In this document: piece by piece, positions 45,776 through 55,700 of the stretch | Position numbering within the stretch: position 1 is the first letter of the stretch | Layout: each line of letters begins with the position of its first letter | DNA from: Burkholderiales bacterium JOSHI_001 | GTDB taxonomy: Bacteria > Pseudomonadota > Gammaproteobacteria > Burkholderiales > Burkholderiaceae_C | Length of the DNA: 64,000 bases | Direction of reading: 5' to 3' | Assembly: GCA_000244995.1 (NCBI GenBank) | Contig: CM001438.1 | Span: forward strand, 3,124,090-3,188,089 | The notes under the pieces: model-generated | The model's database searches: none | What the model was told of the DNA's origin: nothing | Seen by the model: only the letters and a program-made list of their open reading frames with translations | Program-made: the position numbers and the translations under genes

Positions 45776-46501
45776 ATGTCCGAACCCCTGCCCCTGCACG
45801 ACAAGCCCCTGACCCCGCGCCGCCCGGTGCGCAGCTATGTGCTGCGCGCGGGCCGCATGGGCAGCGGCCAGGTGCGCGCCTTGGCGGAACTGGGGCCGCG
45901 CTTTGCGCTGCCCTACCAGCCGCAGGCGCTGGACCTGGCCGCCGCCTTCGGCCGCAGCGCACCCACGGTGCTGGAAATCGGCTTCGGCATGGGCGGCCCC
46001 ACCGCGGCCATCGCCGCCGCGCGGCCTGGCGACAACTTCCTGGGGGTGGAAGTGCACGAGGCCGGCGTGGGGGCGCTGCTGAAGCTGATCGGCGAGCAAG
46101 CCTTGCCCAACATCCGCATCGTGCAGCACGACGCGGTGCAGGTGCTGGACCACATGCTGGCACCTGCCAGCCTGGCCGGCGTGCACATCTACTTCCCCGA
46201 CCCCTGGCACAAGAAGCGCCACCACAAGCGCCGCCTCATCCAGCCGGACTTTGTGGCCCGGCTGTGCACGCGCCTGGCCCCCGGGGGCTACCTGCACTGC
46301 GCCACCGACTGGGAACCCTATGCGCATCAGATGCTGGAGGTGCTGTCGGCGCAAGGGCGGCTGCAGAACACGGCCGAAGGCTTCGCGCCGCGGCCCGACT
46401 GGCGCCCGCTGACGAAGTTCGAAGCCCGGGGCCTGGGCCTGGGCCATGGGGTGTGGGACCTGCTGTTCCGGCGCCGGGTGGACGCGCCGGCGGCGGGCTG
46501 A
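45776..46501 (+). CDS. trmB: tRNA (guanine-N7-)-methyltransferase
   Basis: 241 residues. The SAM motif is [20 protein letters not shown], followed by [17 protein letters not shown]. The TrmB signature is [20 protein letters not shown], and the C-terminal [15 protein letters not shown] and [20 protein letters not shown] are typical. It methylates G46 in the variable loop of tRNAs. It lies 80 bases behind the kinase gene and converges with the degenerate GGDEF gene. Confidence 0.95.
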   Translation: MSEPLPLHDKPLTPRRPVRSYVLRAGRMGSGQVRALAELGPRFALPYQPQALDLAAAFGRSAPTVLEIGFGMGGPTAAIAAARPGDNFLGVEVHEAGVGALLKLIGEQALPNIRIVQHDAVQVLDHMLAPASLAGVHIYFPDPWHKKRHHKRRLIQPDFVARLCTRLAPGGYLHCATDWEPYAHQMLEVLSAQGRLQNTAEGFAPRPDWRPLTKFEARGLGLGHGVWDLLFRRRVDAPAAG

Positions 46502-46510
46502 GGGGGGCGG

Positions 46511-47431
46511 TCAGTCTTCGTCGTTGGCCGCGCCGGCCAGGCGTGCGTCACCCAGGCCGCCAGAGGCACCACTGCGGCCCAGCGAAGACATCCCGGTGGC
46601 CTGGGCCAGGGCGCGGTTGAGCAGGGACTTGGCGTCCTTGCCGTGCGCCGGGTACTGCCCGATGCCCACGCTGACCATCACGCCCACGTCCTGCCCGGCC
46701 ACCTTGAAGGGGCGCTTGAGCAGTTGCACCAGCTTGGCGCCCACGCGGTCGCCGTCGTCGGGCTGGTCCATCCAGGCCAGCAGCACCGCGAAAGTGTCGG
46801 CGCCCAGAGACGCCACCACGTCTGACGCGCGCAGCCCCGAGCGCAAGCGCACCGCCACCTTGCGCCGCAGCACGTTGGCGGATTCGGCGCCGAATTGGGC
46901 CTCGGCGGTGGCCAGGCCTTCCACCCGCAGCGCCAACAGCGCCATGGCAGCGGGCTCCCGCTCGCGCAGGGCCAGCAGGTGGGACATGTGCTCCATCAGC
47001 TGCGAATGGTTGGGCAGGCCGGTGTCCAGGTCGGTGGCGTGCGCACGGCGCGCGGCCATTTCCAGGCGCTTGCGTTCCACCGCCTGGCGCAGCGCGGCGG
47101 ACAGCCGGTGCGGCGTGGCCTCGCGCAGCGGCACCACGTCCTGCACGCCGGCCTGCAGCAGCGCCTGCAGGTCGGCCAGTGTGGGCTCAGGCGCCACCAG
47201 CACGATGGCGTTGTCCAGCACCAGCCGCGCCAGGTCGGGCCATTGGAGCAAGGCGGACAGCGTGTCCTTGGGGCCCAGGCCCAGCAGCAAGGCATCGCAG
47301 GCTTGCTCGTGCAGGCGCTGCGCCACCGCGCCCAGGCCCTCGCAGGGGTGAACCACAAAGGGCCCATAGGGCGAGGTGGCCAGGTCGGGCCCGGCTGGCA
47401 GGGTGCAGAGAACTTGCAAGGTGGCGCTCAT
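46511..47431 (-). CDS. Degenerate receiver plus degenerate GGDEF-domain protein
   Basis: 306 residues. The first 130 or so have the strand-helix rhythm of a response-regulator receiver (ACDALLLGLGPKDTLSALLQ, DNAIVLVAPEPTLADLQALL, QAGVQDVVPLREATPHRL). The phosphoacceptor Asp position reads Gly (LLLGLG). From about 135 a GGDEF fold follows (DLDTGLPNHSQLMEHMSHLL). The catalytic GG(D/E)EF is replaced by SLGADTFAVLL, and no I-site RxxD precedes it in canonical form. It is therefore unlikely to make c-di-GMP or accept phosphate, and may instead bind partners or nucleotide. Function unknown. The C-terminus is Gly/Ala-rich. Confidence 0.8.
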   Translation of the reverse strand: MSATLQVLCTLPAGPDLATSPYGPFVVHPCEGLGAVAQRLHEQACDALLLGLGPKDTLSALLQWPDLARLVLDNAIVLVAPEPTLADLQALLQAGVQDVVPLREATPHRLSAALRQAVERKRLEMAARRAHATDLDTGLPNHSQLMEHMSHLLALREREPAAMALLALRVEGLATAEAQFGAESANVLRRKVAVRLRSGLRASDVVASLGADTFAVLLAWMDQPDDGDRVGAKLVQLLKRPFKVAGQDVGVMVSVGIGQYPAHGKDAKSLLNRALAQATGMSSLGRSGASGGLGDARLAGAANDED

Positions 47432-47564
47432 GGGCGGCGGAGGGGACGAAAGCAGGCATCATGCCGCGTTGCAGCAGCCACCGAAACTTGACAAACCCGA
47501 TCCGGGATGGGCCCTAGCAGGCCCGCCGCACTGCTTCGTTCAGGGACACCGGCAGCCCGGGGCG

Positions 47565-49115
47565 TCAGCCCTGGCGCACCGTCCAGTCGATCATCGCGTC
47601 CAGCGCGGCGGTGTGATGCGGCGCATCGACGTGGTTGATGATGGCCACCACCGCGTACATGCGCCCGCCCAGGGACTTCACATAGCCGGCCAGCGCCCGG
47701 GTGTCGGCCAGGGTACCGGTCTTCAGGAAGGCACGGCCGGCGGCCGCGCTTTCGTTCATGCGGTTGGCCAGCGTGCCGTCCACGCCGGCCACGGGCAGGG
47801 AGTCGAAAAAGGTCTTGCCCTGGCTGGCATGCCAGGCGTTGCGCAGCAGTTGCACCAGGGCGCGCGGCTTGCCGCGCTCGGCGCGCGACAGACCCGAGCC
47901 GTTGTCCACTTCGATGTCACCCGGCTGCAGGCCCTGGCGCTTGAGCCACTGCGCCAGGCGCGCCCGCGCGTCGGGCAGCGTGGCCGCCTTTTGCGGGAAG
48001 CCCTGCGCCAGCGACAGCAGCAGGTTGCGAGCGGCCATGTTGTCGCTGGTCTTGTTGATGTCGCGGATGACCACCGGCAGCGCGCTGGACTGGTGCACGC
48101 TGAAGGGCGCCAGCGGCTTGCCCTTGGCGTCCATGGGCACGCCGGCCACGCGGTCGGGCAGGCGCTTGTCCAGCACCCGACCCTTCAACTTGCCGCCGCA
48201 GTCGCGCCACAAGGCGCTGATGGCGTGCACGGTGAACTCTTCGTGGGGCAGTGCCAGGTGCGCCAGTTCGCGGCTGCCGCAGCCCGCCGCCCACTGGCCG
48301 CGCACCAGCACGCGCGACTCGCCTTCTTCGCGTTCCACGCTCACGGCGGCCGTGCAGCCGCGCCCCGGGCGCACCTCGTTGACCACCCGCAGGCCTTCCA
48401 TCGGCGGGGTGAGGGTGATGTCCGGCGCCGACTCGGCGCGGCCATGCACCGCCACCCGCAGCACGCCTTCGTCCAGCGTGAAGGCGTCGGGCAGCGCATG
48501 GTGCGGCCGCATGGGCGTGGGTTCGGGCGTGCCGACGTGGTCGGTGGGTTGAAAGCGAAAGGCGAAGCGGTCCAGGATGATGTCGCCCCACACCTCCTGC
48601 AGGCCCTGCTTTCGCAGCACGGCGAACCACTGGCGCAGCTCGTCGGTGGACAGGCTGGCGTCGCCGCCACCGACGATGAGCAGGTCGCCCAGCAGCTTGC
48701 CGTCGGTGATGGGCGCGGTGATGAAGGCGTAGGTGCGCCAGCGGTACTGCGGCCCCAGCAGGTCCAGCGCGGCCAATGAGGTGACCACCTTGGTGGTGGA
48801 CGCCAGTTGGAAAGGCAGTTCGGCGTTGAGGGATACCAAGGGCTGGCCGCGCCCGTCCACCGGCACGGCGTGCAGGCCGAAGCTGGATTCCGGCAGCTGG
48901 CTGGCGCTGACCAATTCCTGCAGCGCCGGCGGCATGACCGGCTGGTACTTCAACAGTTCCGGCGTGGGCAGGCCCTTCAGGGCCAGCGGGCCGGGGTAGG
49001 CCTGCGCACCGGGCAGCGCCAGGCCCAGGCCCAAGCCGGCCAGGGTGCGCAAGGCGGCACGGCGCTCGGTGGCGTCGGGGCCGGCTGGCTGGGTGCGGTG
49101 CAACATGGGGTTCAC
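47565..49115 (-). CDS. dacB: D-alanyl-D-alanine carboxypeptidase/endopeptidase (PBP4 type)
   Basis: 516 residues from a GTG at 49115; an ATG three codons later is an alternative. The signal reads ALRTLAGLGLGLALPGAQAY. The serine-transferase motifs are all present: SxxK as STTK (S106, K109) in PFQLASTTKVVTSLAALD, SDN in DINKTSDNMAARNLLL, and KTG in RAFLKTGTLADTRAL. The large insert typical of class C PBP4 lies between SxxK and SDN (GDLLIVGGGDASLSTDELRQ onward). It trims or cuts peptidoglycan cross-links in the periplasm. Confidence 0.94.
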   Translation of the reverse strand: MNPMLHRTQPAGPDATERRAALRTLAGLGLGLALPGAQAYPGPLALKGLPTPELLKYQPVMPPALQELVSASQLPESSFGLHAVPVDGRGQPLVSLNAELPFQLASTTKVVTSLAALDLLGPQYRWRTYAFITAPITDGKLLGDLLIVGGGDASLSTDELRQWFAVLRKQGLQEVWGDIILDRFAFRFQPTDHVGTPEPTPMRPHHALPDAFTLDEGVLRVAVHGRAESAPDITLTPPMEGLRVVNEVRPGRGCTAAVSVEREEGESRVLVRGQWAAGCGSRELAHLALPHEEFTVHAISALWRDCGGKLKGRVLDKRLPDRVAGVPMDAKGKPLAPFSVHQSSALPVVIRDINKTSDNMAARNLLLSLAQGFPQKAATLPDARARLAQWLKRQGLQPGDIEVDNGSGLSRAERGKPRALVQLLRNAWHASQGKTFFDSLPVAGVDGTLANRMNESAAAGRAFLKTGTLADTRALAGYVKSLGGRMYAVVAIINHVDAPHHTAALDAMIDWTVRQG

Positions 49116-49149
49116 AACGCGAGGGTAACAACCGGTGACGACCGGCGTA

Positions 49150-49212
49150 CCCCCAAGTTGGGGGAAAACCCGTGATGGATCAAGGGGGTTGGCGTCGCTT
49201 CTTCAAGCGACG
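49150..49212 (-). terminator. Two hairpins between uppP and dacB
   Basis: CCCCCAA/TTGGGGG (49150-49164) and CGTCGCTT/AAGCGACG (49193-49212, four-base loop) are both perfect inverted repeats in the 118-base gap. On the minus strand neither is followed by a clean T-run. They may separate uppP from dacB or pause RNA polymerase between the two cell-wall genes. Confidence 0.5.
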
Positions 49213-49233
49213 ATCCGCCGCAGCCGCTGGTGG

Positions 49234-50058
49234 TTATTCCGCCCAGTGCACCATCCCGGTCCAGGCCGTGCCCAGCACCAGCACGCCGAAGGCGATGCGG
49301 TACCAGGCGAAGGGCACGAAGGTGTGGCTGGCGATGTAGCGCAGCAGCCAGCGCACGCACAACCAGGCGGCGATGAAGGACACCACCAGGCCCACGCCGA
49401 ACAACGGCAGGTCGGCAGCCGACAGCAGCGCGCGTTCCTTGTACAGGCTGTAGGCGCCGGCGCCGATCAACGTGGGGATGGCCAGGAAGAAGCTGAAGTC
49501 GGTGGCGGCCTTGCGGCTCAAGCCCAGCAACATGCCGCCAATGATGGTGGCCCCGGAACGGCTGGTGCCCGGGATCATGGCCAGGCACTGCACCAGGCCC
49601 ACCTTCAGCGCGTCCAGCGGGCCCATGTCGTCCACGCTGTGGATGCGCACCGCGGACGCCGGCCGGCGTTCGGCCCACAGGATGACCAGGCCACCCAGGA
49701 TGAAGGTGCTGGCCACAACCGGGGCATTGAACAGGTGGGCCTTGATCAGTTTGCCGAACAGCAGGCCCAGCACCACCGCCGGGGCGAAGCCGATGGCCAC
49801 GTTGGCCACGAAACGCCGCGCCTTGGGCTCGCTGCCCAGGCCCTGGGCCACGTCCACCAGCCGCTGCCAATAGACGATGATCACCGCCACGATGGCGCCG
49901 GTCTGGATGGCGATGTCGAAGACCTTGGCCTTGGCATCGGCAAAGCCCAGCAGCGAGCCGGCCAGGATCAGGTGCCCGGTGGAAGAAATCGGCAGGAACT
50001 CGGTCAGGCCCTCCACCACGCCCATGACGGCGGCCTTCAGCAACAGCACGGAATCCAA
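49234..50058 (-). CDS. uppP: Undecaprenyl-diphosphatase
   Basis: 274 residues from a TTG at 50058, chosen because GGGAG lies nine bases upstream and the length matches E. coli UppP (273). Its motifs are [18 protein letters not shown] and [20 protein letters not shown], the two conserved catalytic blocks of the BacA/UppP family. There are about eight membrane helices. It removes a phosphate from undecaprenyl diphosphate to recycle the lipid carrier of peptidoglycan synthesis, and its loss or gain alters bacitracin tolerance in other species. It is followed by the cell-wall gene dacB. Confidence 0.95.
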   Translation of the reverse strand: MDSVLLLKAAVMGVVEGLTEFLPISSTGHLILAGSLLGFADAKAKVFDIAIQTGAIVAVIIVYWQRLVDVAQGLGSEPKARRFVANVAIGFAPAVVLGLLFGKLIKAHLFNAPVVASTFILGGLVILWAERRPASAVRIHSVDDMGPLDALKVGLVQCLAMIPGTSRSGATIIGGMLLGLSRKAATDFSFFLAIPTLIGAGAYSLYKERALLSAADLPLFGVGLVVSFIAAWLCVRWLLRYIASHTFVPFAWYRIAFGVLVLGTAWTGMVHWAE

Positions 50059-50125
50059 ACCGGGTTCTCCCAGGGCGGACGCAGGCGTCCGCAAAAAAGC
50101 TGGGGATGATACCGGCCGGCCCTGT

Positions 50126-50150
50126 CCGGGCCGGGCCGGGCCGGGCCCCG
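50126..50150. repeat. CCGGG tandem repeat in a short intergenic gap
   Basis: Four direct copies of CCGGG (50126-50145) run into CCCCG between the uppP start region and the end of the DUF1439-like gene. Because the unit is partly self-complementary, it can also fold as a GC hairpin that might end the lipoprotein transcript. Confidence 0.6.
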
Positions 50151-50153
50151 GAA

Positions 50154-50723
50154 TCAGTGGCGGATGGGCTCCAGCGCCATTTCCAGCCCGCCGCCGGTGA
50201 CACGCACCGCGCCGGGCTGCACACCGGCCTTCTGCAACTGCGCCCAGCGCTCGTCGCTCAGGCGATGCAGCAGGAACCCTTCCAGCACCTTCTCGGCGAT
50301 CGCCGCACCCAGCCGCTGCGCCAGCGCCTGGGCACCCCCGGTGCCGCCGTCCAGGCTGAGTTCGTTCACCTGCACCTGGGCCAGGCGCAGGCTCTGGTCG
50401 CTGGGTTCGAAGCGCAGGCCCGACTCAAACGCCAGCCGACCCTTGAAGGCGCGCCCGAACACCCGGTCGGCCGCGTTGAGTTGCAGGTCCACCGCCAGCT
50501 TGTTGCGCTCGGGCAGCAGCTTCAGCCGCGGCGCGTCCACATGCACGTCCACCACCTCCAGCAGTTTGCGGTCCAGCGGAAAGGCGCGGTCCACCAGGCT
50601 CAGCAGTTCACGCTCGGACAGGTTCACCGACTTCGGCGCCAGCAGCCCGTTGGCGCAACCCGCCAGGGCGAACAGCGCCGCGGCGCCCGTGGCAGCCAGA
50701 CCCAGAACCAGACGGCGTTGCAT
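50154..50723 (-). CDS. DUF1439/YceB-like lipoprotein
   Basis: 189 residues from the ATG at 50723. The lipoprotein signal [20 protein letters not shown] ends in the lipobox ALAGC. The mature part [20 protein letters not shown], then [20 protein letters not shown] and [20 protein letters not shown] follow the pattern of the YceB/DUF1439 family, beta-rich tubular lipoproteins of unknown function thought to bind a lipid-like ligand. The gene is single, divergent from the TetR regulator of the efflux operon. Confidence 0.85.
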   Translation of the reverse strand: MQRRLVLGLAATGAAALFALAGCANGLLAPKSVNLSERELLSLVDRAFPLDRKLLEVVDVHVDAPRLKLLPERNKLAVDLQLNAADRVFGRAFKGRLAFESGLRFEPSDQSLRLAQVQVNELSLDGGTGGAQALAQRLGAAIAEKVLEGFLLHRLSDERWAQLQKAGVQPGAVRVTGGGLEMALEPIRH

Positions 50724-50812
50724 GCGTGCTTCCTTCGCGGTTGTGCAGAAAGTGGCAAGCATAGCCAGCCCGGCCGCACCCACCACCGGCTGGCGGGCCC
50801 TTCACATTGCCC

Positions 50813-50855
50813 TTGACACCGCTGCGGGTTACATTACTGACCCGCTGGTCATTAA
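50813..50855 (+). promoter_or_regulatory. TetR-gene promoter with overlapping palindromic operator
   Basis: A consensus TTGACA (-35, 50813-50818) is followed after 16 bases by TACTGA as a weak -10 (50835-50840). A perfect palindrome TGACC-N4-GGTCA (50838-50851), extended by ATTA and TTAAT on the sides, overlaps the -10 and ends 9 bases before the TetR start. This is the expected place and shape for an autoregulatory TetR operator. The site is seen; its function is inferred. Confidence 0.6.
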
Positions 50856-50859
50856 TAGC

Positions 50860-51555
50860 ATGCACGATCTGCTCAACCCCACCCGCCGCCGCCGCAAGGC
50901 CGAACGGCCCCAGGAACTGCTGGACGCGGCGCTGGAGCTGTTTGTGGAAAAGGGCTTCGCCGCCACCAAGGCCGAAGAGGTGGCCGCGCGCGCCGGGGTG
51001 TCCAAGGGCACGCTGTACCTGTACTACCCCAGCAAGGAAGACCTGCTGAAGGCGGTGATCTCGCAGCGCCTGTCCGAGCGCATCGCCAGCGCGGCCAGCG
51101 AAGCGCAGCAGTTCCAGGGCAGTGCGGCGGACCTGCTGCGCCAACAGCTCACCACCTGGTGGCTGGGCGTGCTGGACAGCCCGCTGTCGGGTGTGTTCAA
51201 GCTGGTGATCACCGAGGTGCGCAACTTCCCCGACATTGCCGAGTTCTATGTGCGCGAGGTGGTGGAACCCGGCCAGCAGCTCATCGGCCGCATCCTCCAG
51301 CGCGGCATCGACGCCGGTGAATTCAGGCCGGTGGACGTGCCTTCGGCGGTGCATTCGCTGATGCTGCCCATGATCATGCTGTGCCTGCACCGCCATTCGC
51401 TGGGCGCCTGCACCGCACTGGAAACGCCGATCGACACCCACCGCTTCGTGCACCAGCACGTGGACCTGGTGCTGGGCGGCCTGGCCGTGCAGACCAGCGC
51501 GTCCGCTGTGCCCACTTCGCCCGCCATGAACCCGAACCGGACCTGCTGCCCATGA
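50860..51555 (+). CDS. TetR-family repressor of the RND efflux operon
   Basis: 231 residues. The N-terminal HTH is standard TetR: PQELLDAALELFVEKGFAAT, KAEEVAARAGVSKGTLYLYY, PSKEDLLKAVI. The helical ligand domain follows (QQLTTWWLGVLDSPLSGVFK, MLPMIMLCLHRHSLG). It overlaps the start of the RND adaptor gene by four bases (ATGA). The palindrome just upstream suggests that it represses itself and the downstream pump genes until a drug or metabolite binds. Confidence 0.93.
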   Translation: MHDLLNPTRRRRKAERPQELLDAALELFVEKGFAATKAEEVAARAGVSKGTLYLYYPSKEDLLKAVISQRLSERIASAASEAQQFQGSAADLLRQQLTTWWLGVLDSPLSGVFKLVITEVRNFPDIAEFYVREVVEPGQQLIGRILQRGIDAGEFRPVDVPSAVHSLMLPMIMLCLHRHSLGACTALETPIDTHRFVHQHVDLVLGGLAVQTSASAVPTSPAMNPNRTCCP

Positions 51556-52739
51556 AACCCTGGTTGCGATGGACCCTGGGCCTGGCGGTGGTGGCCGCGC
51601 TGGGCAGCGTGGCGGGCGTGAAGCTCAAGGCCCGCCGGGCCGAGCAGGCGGCCCTGAGCCAGCCGGCGCCTGCCACGTCCGCGGCCCTGCAGCTGACCCC
51701 CTCCGACCTGGTGAGCGTGCGGCGCGTGGAACTGCAGCGCACGCTGGAGGTGTCCGGCAGCCTGAAGGCGGTGAACAGCGCCTTCGTCAAGGCCCGCGTC
51801 GCCGCCGAGCTGACCCGCGTGGCGGTGCGCGAAGGCGACACCGTGCGTGCCGGCCAGGTGCTGGCGCAACTGGACACCACCGAGTACGACCTGCGCCTGC
51901 GCCAGGCCGAGCAGCAGGCGTTGTCGGCCAGGTCGCAGCTGGAAATCGCCCAGCGCCAGCTGGCCAACAACAAGGCCCTGGTGGCGCAGGGCTTCATCTC
52001 GGCCACCGCGCTGGACACCGCCGCCGCCACCGAAGCGGGTGCCCAGGCCACGCTGCAGGCCGCCTTGGCGGCCGTGGGCCTGGCCAAGAAGGCGCGCGGC
52101 GACGCCACCCTGGTGGCGCCGATTTCGGGCCTGGTGTCGCAGCGCCTGGCCCAGCCCGGCGAGCGCGTGGCGGTGGACGCCCGGGTGCTGGAGATCGTGG
52201 ACCTGTCGCGGCTGGAAGTGGAGGTGGCGGTCACACCCGAAGACCTGCCGGGCCTTCGCGTGGGCGCGCCCGTGAAGCTGAAGGTGGATGGCCTGGACGA
52301 GGCCGTTTCCGGCCGCGTGGCCCGCATCAACCCCAGCGCCGCCGCCGGCAGCCGCACCGTGCCGGCCTACGTGGCGGTGGCCGCCCACCCGGCGCTGCGC
52401 CAGGGCCTGTTCACCCGCGGCTGGATCGAACTGGACCGCCGCAGCCTGCTGGCGCTGCCGGCGTCGGCGCTGCGCAACGACCAGGCCCAGCCCTATGTGC
52501 TGCGCGTGGCCGGCACCCAGGCCCAGGCCGTGGTGCCGAAACTGGGCGTGCAGGGCGTGGCCGATGGCACCGACGTGGTGGAAGTGCTGCAGGGCCTGGC
52601 CGAAGGCGACCGCCTGCTGGCGGGCAGCCTGGGCGTGGTGCGCAACGGCACCCTGTTGAAGTTGCCCGCGGTCGCGGGTGCCAATGGCAGCAACGGTGGG
52701 GGCGCCGGCATCGGCCTGTCTGCCGCGCCCAAACCCTGA
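51552..52739 (+). CDS. RND efflux periplasmic adaptor (membrane fusion protein)
   Basis: 395 residues. A signal/anchor helix at the N-terminus (WTLGLAVVAALGSVAGVKL) is not followed by a lipobox. The barrel-sandwich (lipoyl) halves are VKARVAAELTRVAVREGDTV and DATLVAPISGLVSQRLAQPG, and an alpha-hairpin lies between them (AEQQALSARSQLEIAQRQLA). Beta-barrel and membrane-proximal domains follow. It links the inner-membrane pump encoded next to an outer-membrane channel. The ATGA overlap with tetR indicates translational coupling. Confidence 0.93.
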   Translation: MKPWLRWTLGLAVVAALGSVAGVKLKARRAEQAALSQPAPATSAALQLTPSDLVSVRRVELQRTLEVSGSLKAVNSAFVKARVAAELTRVAVREGDTVRAGQVLAQLDTTEYDLRLRQAEQQALSARSQLEIAQRQLANNKALVAQGFISATALDTAAATEAGAQATLQAALAAVGLAKKARGDATLVAPISGLVSQRLAQPGERVAVDARVLEIVDLSRLEVEVAVTPEDLPGLRVGAPVKLKVDGLDEAVSGRVARINPSAAAGSRTVPAYVAVAAHPALRQGLFTRGWIELDRRSLLALPASALRNDQAQPYVLRVAGTQAQAVVPKLGVQGVADGTDVVEVLQGLAEGDRLLAGSLGVVRNGTLLKLPAVAGANGSNGGGAGIGLSAAPKP

Positions 52740-52760
52740 CGCGCCGAAGACGACAGCGCC

Positions 52761-55700
52761 ATGTGGTTCACCCGAGTCTCGATCGCCAACCCGGTGATGG
52801 CCGTGATGGTGATGCTCGCCTTCGTGGTGCTGGGCCTGTTCTCGCTGCAGCGCCTGAAGGTGGACCAGTTCCCCAACATCGAATTCCCCACCGTGGTGGT
52901 GCAGGTGGACTACCCCGGCGCCTCGCCCGAGATCGTCGAGAGCGAAGTCACCAAGAAGGTGGAGGAGGCGCTCAACACCATCGCCGGCATCAACCAGCTG
53001 TTCTCGCGCACCTACGAGGGCACCTCGGTGGTGATCGTGCAGTTCAACCTGGAGATGGACGGCCGGCGCGCCGCCGACGACGTGCGCGAAAAGCTGTCCA
53101 TCGTGAAGGCCAGCTTCCGTGACGAGGTGAAGGAGCCGCGTGTCTCGCGCTTCGACCCTGCGGCGCGGCCCATCTACTCCATCGCCCTCACCTCGCCCGA
53201 CCGCAGCTTGAGCGTGCAGCAGCTCACCACCTACGCCGACCAGGTGCTGCGCAAGCGCCTGGAAAACGTGCGCGGCGTCGGCTCGGTCACCCTCGTCGGT
53301 GGCCTGAAGCGCGAGCTGAACGTGTACGTCAAGCCCCAGGCCCTGGAAGCCTTCGGCGTGGGCGTGGACCAGGTGATGGCCGCGGTGCGCACCGAAAACC
53401 AGGAACTGCCGGCCGGCAACCTGCGCTCGGCCGACGCCGAGCGCGTGGTGCAGATCGACGGCCGGGTGAAGCGCCCGCAGGACCTGGAGCGCATCGTCGT
53501 GGCCCGCCGCAACGGTCAGAGCGTGAAGCTGGGCCAATTGGCCGACGTGGTGGACGGCCCGGAAGAAGCCGAGTCGCTGGCGCTGTACAACGGCCAGCGC
53601 ACCCTGGCGCTGGAGGTGCAGAAAAGCCAGGGCGAGAACACCATCGAGGTGGTGGACGGGCTGAACCAGGCGGTGGCCGCGGTGCGCCCGCAGTTGCCCG
53701 CTGGCATGGCCCTGGACGTGGTGCGCGACAACTCGCGGCCCATTCGCGTGAGCGTGGCGAATGTGAAGCGCACGCTGTTCGAAGGCGCGCTGCTCACCGT
53801 GGGCATCGTGTTCCTGTTCCTGAACTCCTGGCGCTCCACCGTCATCACCGGCCTGACCCTGCCCATCGCGCTGGTGGGCACCTTCGGCGTGATGTACGGC
53901 TTCGGCTTTTCCATCAACATGATCACGCTGATGGCGCTTTCGCTGTGCGTGGGCCTGCTGATCGACGACGCCATCGTGGTGCGTGAAAACATCGTGCGCC
54001 ATGTGCAGATGGGCAAGAGCGCCCACGACGCGGCGCTGGACGGCACCAACGAGATCGGCCTGGCGGTTCTGGCCACCACGCTGTCCATCGTGGCGGTGTT
54101 CCTGCCCATCGGCTTCATGGGCGGCATCATCGGCAAGTTCTTCCACGAGTTCGGCATCACCATCGTCGCGGCGGTGCTGATTTCCATGTTCGTCAGCTTC
54201 ACGCTGGACCCCATGCTCAGCAGCGTGTGGCACGACCCGGCCATCGACCGCGAGGGCCGGCCCTTCCAGCCGCGCGGCCTGTACGACCACACCCTGGGAC
54301 GCGTGACGCACTGGGTGGACCGGGCCTCGCACCGGCTGGGGGATGTGTACGTGGCCACGCTGGCCTGGTCGCTGAAGCACAAGCTGGCCACGATGGGCAT
54401 TGCCGGCGCCACCTTCGCCGCCAGCTTCGCGCTCATTCCCCTGCTGGGCACCGAGTTCGTGCCCAAGGCCGACTATTCCGAAACCACGGTCAGCTTCTAC
54501 ACGCCGGTGGGTTCGTCGCTGGAAACCACCGAGGCCCGCACCCGCCAGGTGGACGCCATCCTGCGCGCCATGCCCGAGGTGAAATACACCCTGGCCACCA
54601 TCAACACCGGCCAGGCCCAGGGCCGCAACTACGCCAACCTGTACGTGCGGCTGGTGGACCGCAAGGACCGCACGCGCACCGTGGACCAGATGTCGGTGCC
54701 GCTGCGCGAGCGCCTGGCCGCGGTGCCGGGCATCACGGTCACCCACGTCGGCCTGCTGGACGCGGTGGGCAGCGGCAAGCCGATCTCGCTGTCCATCCAG
54801 GGCGCCGACCTGGCGGAGCTGAAGCGCCAGAGCGCCCGCTTCAGCGAGAAGCTGCGCGCCATTCCCGGCCTGGTGGACCTGGACACCAGCATGAAGCCCG
54901 ACAAGCCCAGCGCCGACATCGCGGTGCGGCGCGACGCGGCGGCCGACCTGGGGCTGTCGGTCGGCAGCGTCACCAGCGCGCTGCGCGCCCTGGTGGCGGG
55001 CCAGACCGTGGGCAACTGGCGCGCCGACGACGACCAGAACTACGACGTGAAGGTGCGCCTTGCGCCGGCCGCGCGCCACAACACCGCCGACCTGGAGCGG
55101 CTGCCGCTGGTGGTGGGCAGCAACGCCGACGGCACGGCGCGGGTGGTGCGCCTGTCGCAGGTGGCCGACGTGGTGCCGGGGCGCGGCGCCAACCAGATCA
55201 ACCGCCGCGACCTGAACCGCGAGGTGGAGTTCACCGCCAATGTGTCCGGGCGCTCGCTGGGCGAGGTGTCGGCCGACGTGCGCAAGCTGCTGGACGCCAA
55301 CCCGCCGCCACCGGGCTACAGCCCGCGCTTTGGCGGCAGCACCAAGGACATGCAGGATTCCTTCAGCTATGCCGTCTCGGCCCTGGCGCTGGGGGTGGTG
55401 TTCATCTACATGATCCTGGCCTCGCAGTTCCGCAGCTTCCTGCAGCCGCTGGCGCTGATGAGTTCGCTGCCGCTCACGCTGATCGGCGTGGTGCTGGCCC
55501 TGCTGCTGGCGCGCAGCACGCTGAACATGATGAGCGTCATCGGCATCGTCATGCTGATGGGCCTGGTGACCAAGAACGCCATCCTGCTGGTGGATTTCGC
55601 GATCCGCGCGCGCATGGACTGGGTGGACGCGAACGGTGTTCGCGTCAGGGGCATGGAGCGCAGCGCCGCGCTGCTGCAGGCGGCCAAGGTGCGCCTGCGG

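Noticed and set aside
47432-47564. Gap between the degenerate GGDEF gene and dacB as a possible small-RNA locus
   Set aside because: I see no convincing promoter plus terminator pair; only a scattered TTGACA-like string on plus without a partner.
50126-50150. CCGGG repeats as a possible CRISPR or mobile-element end
   Set aside because: The units are only five bases, directly abutting and without spacers; no transposase or cas gene is near.
51246-55079. A minus-strand open frame of about 1277 codons opposite the RND adaptor and pump
   Set aside because: Antisense shadow of highly conserved efflux genes; no ribosome site, no domain, biased composition.
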